Shown in pieces: positions 57,582 to 64,000 of a DNA stretch of 64,000 nt (the first letter of the stretch is position 1; the number at the start of each line of letters is the position of its first letter). Position numbers and translations under genes: made by a program. The DNA is from Sulfurimonas marina. GTDB lineage: Bacteria; Campylobacterota; Campylobacteria; Campylobacterales; Sulfurimonadaceae. The stretch spans positions 2,170,001 through 2,234,000 of the forward strand of contig NZ_CP041165.1 in assembly GCF_014905095.1 (NCBI RefSeq), in the 5' to 3' direction. The notes under the pieces are model-generated. The model saw nothing but the letters and a program-made list of their open reading frames with translations. It was not told the DNA's origin and did no database searches.

Positions 57582-59246
57582 CTAGTCCTTCCCTCCCTCT
57601 TCTATTTTATATTCATAGAGCAATTCATAATACTCTTTGGCCATTCTGGTAGAATCAAATTCCAAATCGATTTCAGTCATCGCATTTTTCATAATTTTTG
57701 TCCATTTTTTTGGATTTTCATAGTATGTAGGGAGAATCTTTTGCTCTAAAATATCCATCATATTTTTGTTATCTATCCTGTCTTGTTCATCGTGACCTAA
57801 AAGGTGGTCAACTGGCGGGATAGTAAAAGCATTTCTTCGATCCCTTGCAAATTCCGGATGCCATCCATCATCGATCGAAAAATGGATAGAGCCGTTCATA
57901 CTGGCACTCATTCCACTTGTACCGCTTGCCTCTCTTGTAATACGCGGAGTATTCAGCCAAAGATCACTGCCCTGTTTCAGGAGTCTTGAAAGACTGAGCT
58001 CATACCCTATCAATACGGCGATATTTTTATATCTGTGACTCATATAAATAAGATCATTAAAAAGACTCACAGCTCCGCTATCTGTCGGGTAAGGTTTGCC
58101 CGCCCATATAATTTGAACCGGCATTTGCGTATTTGCAAGCAGCTTTTCAAATCTTCTAAGGTCATACTTTAAAAGCCCCGGTCTTTTATATTCTGCAAAA
58201 CGTCTTGCCCATACAATCGTAAATATATCGGGATCAAACATCTTTCCTGACTGGTTGGCAACTTCGTCAAAAAGAATTTTTTTCAGGTGTTTTTTTCGCG
58301 CTTGGAGTTCATAATCTTCATGCTCATCAAGGGCACGTATAAGCGTCTTATCGGTCCAGTATTTTTTATTTTGGGCATTGGTAATTGAGATAATTTCACA
58401 GCTGTCTGGAACCTCTTTCCACATATGTTGTGCAACTTTTTTATGGATTTTTGAAACGGCATTGGAACGTTTAGAATTTCTCAAAGCTTCTACTGTGAGG
58501 TTAAGTTTCTCTTTATGGCAACTGCAAAGTGAAGCTACCTCCTCTTTTGTCAGTGAACTGAAAAACCCCATCTCTTCTAAAAAATCAACCCTGTGTGTTT
58601 CATTTCCTGCTGCTTCTGGAGTATGGGTTGTAAAGACTACATGCTCTTTTACTTTTTGTGTATCTTTTAAACGTGAATGTAACTCATAGACAAGCGGAAG
58701 GGAGTGCCCTTCGTTCATATGGTAGACATCCACCTTTCTGTTCATAGCTTCAAGAACCTTAAGTCCCCCGATTCCTAGAACAATCTCCTGTGCTATACGT
58801 GTTCGTTCATTGGAGTCGTAAAGTTTATGGGTAATAGTTCTTGAGAGGTAATCGTTTTCGTCAATGTCAGTGGAGAGTAAAAGGATAGGTGCGGTTCCGA
58901 AAACTTCGGGATGGAGTAAAAAGGCTTTTATAACAACATCACTGTTTTCTATTCGGACAGTAACTTTTTGTTCAAGCTCTTCTAAAAAGTAGTAGAACTT
59001 TCTTAAATAATTGGGTTTCAATGTCCTGTCTTCATTTCTTCCCTGATCGTAGTAGCCGAAACTCCATAATATTCCTATCCCTACGATATTTTGTTTGAGG
59101 TCATATGCACTTCGCATATGAGAGCCGGCTAAAAAGCCGAGACCTCCAGAATAGATTTTTAAAGCCTGGTCAACAGCGAACTCCATAGAGAAGTAAGCAA
59201 CACTTGTTTTATAGTTCTTGTTTATATCGTAGGAATGCAGTTTCAT
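57582..59246 (-). CDS. alpha-glucan phosphorylase-like GT35 protein lacking the PLP lysine
   Basis: 554 residues, the short (archaeal/Thermotoga) phosphorylase form. YFSMEFAVDQALKIYSGGLG near 18-37 and the MNEGHSLPLVYE region near 170 are family features, as is the EASGTSG segment near residue 439. The PLP-bearing Lys of GTSGMK is Ser447 here (GTSGMSASMNG). Without PLP, classical phosphorolysis is not expected, so the protein may be a non-phosphorolytic glycosyltransferase or a regulator. A good ribosome site (AAAGGG) precedes the ATG. First gene of the cluster. Confidence 0.87.
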   Translation of the reverse strand: MKLHSYDINKNYKTSVAYFSMEFAVDQALKIYSGGLGFLAGSHMRSAYDLKQNIVGIGILWSFGYYDQGRNEDRTLKPNYLRKFYYFLEELEQKVTVRIENSDVVIKAFLLHPEVFGTAPILLLSTDIDENDYLSRTITHKLYDSNERTRIAQEIVLGIGGLKVLEAMNRKVDVYHMNEGHSLPLVYELHSRLKDTQKVKEHVVFTTHTPEAAGNETHRVDFLEEMGFFSSLTKEEVASLCSCHKEKLNLTVEALRNSKRSNAVSKIHKKVAQHMWKEVPDSCEIISITNAQNKKYWTDKTLIRALDEHEDYELQARKKHLKKILFDEVANQSGKMFDPDIFTIVWARRFAEYKRPGLLKYDLRRFEKLLANTQMPVQIIWAGKPYPTDSGAVSLFNDLIYMSHRYKNIAVLIGYELSLSRLLKQGSDLWLNTPRITREASGTSGMSASMNGSIHFSIDDGWHPEFARDRRNAFTIPPVDHLLGHDEQDRIDNKNMMDILEQKILPTYYENPKKWTKIMKNAMTEIDLEFDSTRMAKEYYELLYEYKIEEGGKD

Positions 59247-59388
59247 GCAAAGCCCTTTATCTTTTGTAAAAGTTTATATAACAATACAAAAAGTGTTTTT
59301 TATTGTGTTATATGAGTTTATAGTATCTAATCTTAGTTTTTTATAAACTGTAAAAAAAGAGTTATTTGATAATACAGCTTTTTTTAGA

Positions 59389-59394
59389 TATAAT
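59389..59394 (+). promoter_or_regulatory. -10 box of secG-frr
   Basis: TATAAT in TTAGATATAATTCACC, 29 bases upstream of the secG start. Confidence 0.6.
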
Positions 59395-59423
59395 TCACCA
59401 CTTTTTATTTAGGAAAATATGAT

Positions 59424-59738
59424 ATGACAACCAGTCTTTTACTTATCGTACAAATTGTTTTAGTGATTATCTTAACTATTGCAGTTTTATTACAAAAAAG
59501 CTCAAGCATAGGTCTTGGTGCATATAGCGGTTCAAACGAGTCTGTTTTTGGTGCAAAAGGTCCAAACAGTTTCTTGGCAAAAACAACTTTTCTTATCGGT
59601 TTTTTATTTGTTGTAAACACGATCGCTTTGGGTTACATGTATTCAAAAGCTTCAGAGTCTTCAGTAGTTGATGAGATAGTTGAAAACACTGCGGTAACTG
59701 CACCGGCAGTAAAAGTTGAAACAAACACTACAAAATAA
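59424..59738 (+). CDS. secG: SecG, protein-export membrane subunit
   Basis: 104 residues. Two membrane helices (about 3-21 and 52-70) around the family loop QKSSSIGLGAYSGSNESVFGAKG. Part of the SecYEG translocon. The C-terminal tail is longer and Thr/Val/Glu-rich. Twelve bases before frr, a pairing seen in other Campylobacterota. Confidence 0.95.
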   Translation: MTTSLLLIVQIVLVIILTIAVLLQKSSSIGLGAYSGSNESVFGAKGPNSFLAKTTFLIGFLFVVNTIALGYMYSKASESSVVDEIVENTAVTAPAVKVETNTTK

Positions 59739-59750
59739 GGAGGGTACATA

Positions 59751-60308
59751 ATGGTAAACGAAATTTTTGACACTTGTGAACAAAAAATGAAAGCTAGCAT
59801 AGAGCATATGCTAAAAGAGTTTAAAACACTAAGAACAGGTAAAGTAAACACTGCTGTTTTAGATAATGTAAAAGTGGACTATTACGGTACTCCGACTCCA
59901 CTTGATCAAGTTGGTTCAGTGATCGCAACTGATGCAACTACTATCGTAGTTAACCCTTGGGAGAAAAACCTTTTAGGTGATATTGAAACTGCAATTGCTG
60001 CTGCAAATATCGGTGTAAACCCAAACAATGACGGTGACCAAATTAAACTTTTCTTCCCTCCAATGACAGTTGATCAAAGACAAGAGACTGTTAAACAGAT
60101 GAAAGGTATGGGTGAAAAAGCGAAAGTTTCAGTAAGAAACGACAGACGTGATGCTAACGATAAAGTAAAAAAACTTGAAAAAGATAAAGAGATCACACAA
60201 GATGATTCTAAATCTGCTCAAGACAATATTCAAAAACTAACAGACAAATATATTGCAGAGATCGACAATATTTTAAAAGATAAAGAAGCAGAAATACTAA
60301 AAGTTTAA
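59751..60308 (+). CDS. frr: ribosome recycling factor
   Basis: 185 residues, standard length. Splits the post-termination ribosome with [25 protein letters not shown] near 27-48 and the [25 protein letters not shown] stretch (about 104-128) are family hallmarks. Follows secG. Confidence 0.97.
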   Translation: MVNEIFDTCEQKMKASIEHMLKEFKTLRTGKVNTAVLDNVKVDYYGTPTPLDQVGSVIATDATTIVVNPWEKNLLGDIETAIAAANIGVNPNNDGDQIKLFFPPMTVDQRQETVKQMKGMGEKAKVSVRNDRRDANDKVKKLEKDKEITQDDSKSAQDNIQKLTDKYIAEIDNILKDKEAEILKV

Positions 60309-60312
60309 TCAC

Positions 60313-60389
60313 GTAAAAGGAAATAACTCCTTTTACTACGCTAACGCTTGGTTCTCTTCAGTAGAGAGCCCTCGCACCCTTGGTGCTCT
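60313..60389 (+). promoter_or_regulatory. three-hairpin leader of pyrE with alternative pairing
   Basis: Hairpin A: GTAAAAGGA / TCCTTTTAC (60313-60336). Hairpin B: GGTTCTCT / AGAGAGCC (60350-60370, one G-T pair). Hairpin C: GCACC / GGTGC (60374-60386). AGAGC in the 3' arm of B (60365-60369) can instead pair with GCTCT (60385-60389). The layout suggests an attenuator or switch between frr and pyrE, but no clear T-run follows. Confidence 0.5.
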
Positions 60390-60423
60390 TATAAAAACCT
60401 TACTAACACTCAAGGAACAATCA

Positions 60424-61032
60424 ATGGATATCAAAAAAATCTACATGGATGCAAACGCTCTTTTAGAGGGGCACTTCAAACTTAGTTCTGGAAATCATTC
60501 CCAATACTACTTACAATCTGCAAAAGTTTTAGAAGATCCTAAAACTGCAACACTTTTAGCAACTGAATTGGCAAAACAAATCAAAGCAAGCGGTTTAGAG
60601 ATAGATACTGTGTGTGCACCTGCTCTTGGCGGTCTTATTGCCGGTTATGCTTTAGCACAGGCTTTGGATGTAAGATATATCTTTGCTGAGCGTGTAAACG
60701 GTGAGATGTCTATACGTCGCGGTTTTGAAGTAAGTAAAGGTGAAAAGGTACTTATGTGTGAAGATATCATCACAACTGGTGGTTCTGCTATGGAAGCTGC
60801 AGCTGTTGTAAAAGAGCTTGGCGGTGAGATCGTAGGTGTAGCAGCACTAGCTAACCGTGGTTTTTGTCATAGAGAAAACAGTGATGTTGAAACAAAACCA
60901 AACTGTAAACTTCCACAAGATATCCCATTTTTCGCATTAGCTGATTTTACTTTTGAGATGTATTCACCTGAAGATTGTCCATTATGTAAAGATGGTTCTG
61001 AAGCTATCAAACCAGGTTCAAGAGGCAACTAA
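60424..61032 (+). CDS. pyrE: orotate phosphoribosyltransferase
   Basis: 202 residues. Makes OMP from orotate and PRPP. The PRPP-binding motif [16 protein letters not shown] near 108-123 is intact. It belongs to the longer form with a Cys-containing C-terminal extension (CPLCKDGSE). Ribosome site CAAGGAACA. Ends seven bases from the convergent flagellin gene, with a shared hairpin. Confidence 0.97.
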   Translation: MDIKKIYMDANALLEGHFKLSSGNHSQYYLQSAKVLEDPKTATLLATELAKQIKASGLEIDTVCAPALGGLIAGYALAQALDVRYIFAERVNGEMSIRRGFEVSKGEKVLMCEDIITTGGSAMEAAAVVKELGGEIVGVAALANRGFCHRENSDVETKPNCKLPQDIPFFALADFTFEMYSPEDCPLCKDGSEAIKPGSRGN

Positions 61033-61039
61033 ACCTCTT
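61020..61039. terminator. shared hairpin of pyrE and flagellin genes
   Basis: AAGAGG / CCTCTT with an eight-base loop containing the pyrE stop, followed on the plus strand by TATTTG. Confidence 0.5.
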
Positions 61040-61851
61040 TATTTGAGCAAGCGCATAACACTAGCAAGTGATGTATTCGCTTGCGCTTGAGCAAATGAAC
61101 CCGCTTGGGTCATAATATTTTGTTGTGAAAAATTCATACTCTCTTTCGCAAAATCAACATCTCTTATCTGCGATTCTGCTGATGCTATATTAATCTGTGA
61201 CTGTGATATATTTCTAAACGTTGATTCAAGTTGATTTTGAGAAGCTCCAATTGTAGCCTGAGTAGAATTGATCTGCTCCATAGCACTATCAATGCTATCA
61301 AGTGCATTCGATCTTCCTGTAACTGTTGTAACATCGATGCTTCCAACTAAATTTGCAGTACTCATATCTGGAATATTTAACCTTTGTGTTTCACCACTAT
61401 TAGCACCTATCTGTAAAGTAAGTGATTCTGAACCGTCTAAAAGATTTTTTCCATTGAATGATGTTCCCTGAACAATACTATCCATAGATTTTAAAACGCC
61501 ATCTATCTCTTTTTGAATAATTGCCCTATCACTGTCATTTAATGTTCCATTTGATGCTTGCAGAGTCAATGTTCTAATTCTATTTAAATTATCATTTAAT
61601 CCTTGTACAGCACCATCCGCAGTTTGTACTAATCCAATCCCATCATTGATATTCATCATAGCTTGACCATACCCAGATACCTGTGCAGAGAGTCCATCAG
61701 AGATAGCTAATCCTGCTGCATCATTTGCAGCATTTGCCAATGCATCCCCAGATGCCAACATAGCTAACGTTCTATCTAAGGCTTTTTGACTGTTCTGTGT
61801 TGAAAGATTTGTATATAAGGACGAGACATTTGTATTTATTTTAAAACCCAT
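61039..61851 (-). CDS. flagellin (short form, D0/D1 only)
   Basis: 270 residues, against about 570 for Campylobacter or Helicobacter flagellin. Conserved N-terminal domain (INTNVSSLYTNLSTQNSQKAL, 5-25) and C-terminal domain (MTQAGSFAQAQANTSLASVMRLL) flank a very short middle, so the outer D2/D3 domains are missing. The NRIRTLTLQASNGTLN region is closer to the beta/gamma-type flagellin pattern than to Campylobacter FlaA. It stands alone, away from flagellar genes; no sigma-28 promoter is convincing. Likely an accessory or main filament subunit. Confidence 0.92.
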   Translation of the reverse strand: MGFKINTNVSSLYTNLSTQNSQKALDRTLAMLASGDALANAANDAAGLAISDGLSAQVSGYGQAMMNINDGIGLVQTADGAVQGLNDNLNRIRTLTLQASNGTLNDSDRAIIQKEIDGVLKSMDSIVQGTSFNGKNLLDGSESLTLQIGANSGETQRLNIPDMSTANLVGSIDVTTVTGRSNALDSIDSAMEQINSTQATIGASQNQLESTFRNISQSQINIASAESQIRDVDFAKESMNFSQQNIMTQAGSFAQAQANTSLASVMRLLK

Positions 61852-61907
61852 AACAGATCCTTTCTTTGAAGATAATATCCTTCTTTTACTATTCTAACAC
61901 TTTACTA

Positions 61908-63539
61908 TTAAGAGTGTTTTAAACTTTTTAATTGACAACTTACCATTCTCTCAACTAATACACGTGCTACTTCCACTTTTCCATCAACAATCGATGTAAT
62001 CGGTAACATTGCCAACTTAGCCTGTTCTTGCAGAGATGTAACTTTTACAATAACATTAGCATCTTTTGAGTGTGCCAGTACCGCTTCACAAATATTATAT
62101 TTTTTCTCTACATTATCAAGTGTAATAATGATTGCAGCCGCCTTATCTATGTTAATCGCATCTAATATACTTGTTTTAGACGCATCCCCCAAATAAGCTT
62201 CTCTGCCATGCTTTAAAGCCTTAATAACGTTTTTGTTAGAGTTATCAATAACAATAAAGCTTGCTCCGATTTTCTCAAGCTCTTCGGCAACAAACTTACC
62301 CACTACACCATATCCACAAACAATAACATGATTCTCTTTTCCTGCAATTGTAGAGAAATCTGTTTGTACAACTTTTTCCCTGATAAATCTGTTTACAAAT
62401 GGACTGATCTTAGAGATAAAAAACGGTGTAATCATCATAGAGAAGATAACGATTAAAACCAAGAACATTGATAGCTGCTCATCAAGCAATCCACCGCTTG
62501 TAGCAAGTGCAAAAATTACAAAAGAGAATTCACCTACTTGTGAGAGTGAAAGAGCGGTTTTTAATGATTTAGAGCTGCTTGAAGAGAGTTTTACGACAAC
62601 AAAAGTGATGATACTCTTCAAAATAAAAACAAGTGCAAACAATAAAACAATCGTACCCACATGTCCAAAGAAGAATTCGATGTCGATCTTCATCCCAACC
62701 GTGATAAAGAAAGTCCCAAGCAAAAGATCTTTAAAAGGTGCAATATCAGCTTCAACTTTATGGTGATACTTTGTTTCAGCAATAATCATCCCCACAACAA
62801 AAGCACCGAGTGAATATGTAAAGCCCATAAATGCAGCAAATAACGATGCACCGATAACTATAAAAAGTACACTTCCCATAAAAAGCTCGTCAAGTTCTGA
62901 AGAAGCCGAGAAATGCAACAGCCATGATACGACTCTTTTTCCGACAATAAATAAAAGTCCCACAACAATTACGGCACTGCTAAACGTATGCCATAAAATT
63001 GTCCCTACACTCTGATCCCCTTCAGTAGTTAAAAAACCGATTAGAATTAAGATCGGGATTACAGCAATATCTTGGAAAATCAAAATTCCCGTTGCCTTTT
63101 GCCCGTAAGGTCTGTGAATCTCTTTTGAACTTTTTAAATAGCTCAAAACAACTGCGGTTGAAGAGAGAGAAAATGCAAGTGCGATCATCAGTGATGATAC
63201 AGAATCAAGCTCAAATAGATAATGCCCTATCGCATAAAAAACTGCCGAGGTGATCCCAACCTGTAAAATACCGTTGCCGAAGATCTCTTTTCTCATGCTG
63301 TTCATCTTCGCCAAAGAGATCTCTAGCCCAATCGTAAACATCAAAAATACGATTCCAAATTCACCAACAAGTTCCAATTCGTGTGAATGACTTGCGTCCC
63401 TTAAATCAAATGCGTATACGATGATCGTACCCGTTATGATATACCCTATGATCTGTGATATTCCGATCTTTTTTAGAAATATATTAACGACAATAGATAT
63501 CCCTAAAGCCATAATAATATAAAGAAGTGTGTTTTCCAT
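61908..63539 (-). CDS. CPA2-family K+/H+ antiporter with TrkA-N domain (KefB-like)
   Basis: 543 residues. About twelve membrane helices (1-390) of the Na+/H+ exchanger fold, then a TrkA-N Rossmann domain with nucleotide motif VIVCGYGVVGKFVAEEL near 408-424. Family role: K+ or Na+ efflux in exchange for protons, gated by NAD(H) or glutathione conjugates in KefB/KefC. Complete. It lies 56 bases upstream of the flagellin gene on the same strand, and its end overlaps a weak hairpin. Confidence 0.9.
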   Translation of the reverse strand: MENTLLYIIMALGISIVVNIFLKKIGISQIIGYIITGTIIVYAFDLRDASHSHELELVGEFGIVFLMFTIGLEISLAKMNSMRKEIFGNGILQVGITSAVFYAIGHYLFELDSVSSLMIALAFSLSSTAVVLSYLKSSKEIHRPYGQKATGILIFQDIAVIPILILIGFLTTEGDQSVGTILWHTFSSAVIVVGLLFIVGKRVVSWLLHFSASSELDELFMGSVLFIVIGASLFAAFMGFTYSLGAFVVGMIIAETKYHHKVEADIAPFKDLLLGTFFITVGMKIDIEFFFGHVGTIVLLFALVFILKSIITFVVVKLSSSSSKSLKTALSLSQVGEFSFVIFALATSGGLLDEQLSMFLVLIVIFSMMITPFFISKISPFVNRFIREKVVQTDFSTIAGKENHVIVCGYGVVGKFVAEELEKIGASFIVIDNSNKNVIKALKHGREAYLGDASKTSILDAINIDKAAAIIITLDNVEKKYNICEAVLAHSKDANVIVKVTSLQEQAKLAMLPITSIVDGKVEVARVLVERMVSCQLKSLKHS

Positions 63540-63574
63540 TGCAAACTTTCATAATTTAATAAGTGATTATATTA

Positions 63575-63580
63575 TATAAT
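63575..63580 (+). promoter_or_regulatory. -10 box of pyrG
   Basis: TATAAT in ATTATATAATCGC, 35 bases upstream of the start at 63616. Confidence 0.55.
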
Positions 63581-63615
63581 CGCATTTATATTTATAAATA
63601 TGTGGAGATTTTTAG

Positions 63616-64000
63616 ATGACTAAATACATTTTTGTTACCGGTGGGGTTTTAAGTTCTCTTGGTAAGGGGATCACAGCAGCGAGTATTGGTACACTTTTAA
63701 AGCACTCTGGTAAAAAAGTGGGTATGTTAAAAATAGATCCATATATCAATGTTGACCCTGGTACTATGTCACCGTTAGAGCATGGAGAGGTTTTTGTAAC
63801 AAAAGACGGAGCTGAAACCGACTTAGATATCGGAAACTATGAAAGATTTTTAGATACATCGTATCTTAAAACTTCAAACTTCACAACAGGACAAGTATAC
63901 TCAAGCGTAATTGAGCGTGAACGTGCAGGTGGATACTTAGGGCAAACTATTCAGGTTATTCCACATATCGTTGGAGAGATCGTTAACCGTATCAAAGCTG
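63616..64000 (+). CDS. pyrG: CTP synthase, N-terminal part (cut by window end)
   Basis: 128 codons are visible and the frame stays open to the window edge. It begins [20 protein letters not shown], the invariant start of CTP synthases with the P-loop GKG, and continues with [15 protein letters not shown] and HGEVFV, both in the UTP/ATP-binding synthetase domain. ATG follows GTGGAG. Makes CTP from UTP and glutamine. Confidence 0.97.
   Translation, partial: MTKYIFVTGGVLSSLGKGITAASIGTLLKHSGKKVGMLKIDPYINVDPGTMSPLEHGEVFVTKDGAETDLDIGNYERFLDTSYLKTSNFTTGQVYSSVIERERAGGYLGQTIQVIPHIVGEIVNRIKA

Noticed and set aside
59265-59325. Inverted repeat upstream of the phosphorylase-like gene
   Set aside because: The arms match only with an inserted pair of bases and are almost pure A/T; it could occur by chance.
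61852-61907. Sigma-28 promoter for flagellin
   Set aside because: GGATATTA resembles the -10 but no -35 lies at proper spacing.

Overview
The window is a 64 kb piece of an AT-rich chromosome from a Campylobacterota (epsilonproteobacterial) sulfur oxidiser, most likely Sulfurimonas or a close relative. The grounds are soxZ at the left edge, ccoG for cbb3 oxidase assembly, the aroC-rnc-rnhA and tig-clpP-def neighbourhoods known from Helicobacter and Campylobacter, and the style of the outer-membrane and flagellin proteins. Genus is inferred from gene content only; the 16S gene in the window could settle it.

Layout. 1-2220: tail of a sox cluster (soxZ), then a periplasmic thioredoxin, a MOSC protein and a DUF4395 membrane protein, all carrying cysteine pairs. 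2233-5911: leftward operon of an unknown protein, a TPR/zinc-ribbon protein, rnhA, rnc and aroC. 5988-15221: YeiH transporter, giant AsmA/DUF748 protein, ccoG, a serine-recombinase-like regulator lacking all catalytic residues, an outer-membrane barrel and a lipoprotein. 15380-18862: metH. 18867-27661: HAD, YjbQ and YifB genes, a lone 2OG oxygenase, and a glmM-lspA-tig-clpP-GGDEF-def operon. 27859-32536: rpsT-prfA, a SpeE-like gene with coaE and dapF, and DUF2892-purM. 32773-33999: a FadL-type porin. 34472-39518: a complete 16S-tRNA-Ile-23S-5S operon on the minus strand, with both RNase III processing stems visible and no tRNA-Ala. 39966-44256: Bax-inhibitor-1 protein, a ThiD2-like thiamine protein, a BioC-like methyltransferase and a znuABC zinc importer. 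44318-59246: a nine-gene leftward glycogen/alpha-glucan cluster. 59424-64000: secG, frr, pyrE, a short flagellin, a CPA2 antiporter and the start of pyrG.

How it fits together. Most of the window is housekeeping (translation, protein quality control, cell wall, purine, pyrimidine, CoA and methionine synthesis). The specialised parts are sulfur oxidation, cbb3 oxidase assembly, zinc uptake and the glycogen cluster, which would let an autotroph store fixed carbon as glucan and recover it with GH57 enzymes.

Most interesting points: the glycogen cluster has a phosphorylase-like enzyme whose cofactor lysine is a serine, a nucleotidyltransferase fused to a phosphomutase domain that has lost both active-site loops, two glycogen synthases and no separate glgC; and an enzymatically dead recombinase with an intact helix-turn-helix sits beside ccoG. 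I saw no insertion sequence, prophage, CRISPR array or frameshifted gene.
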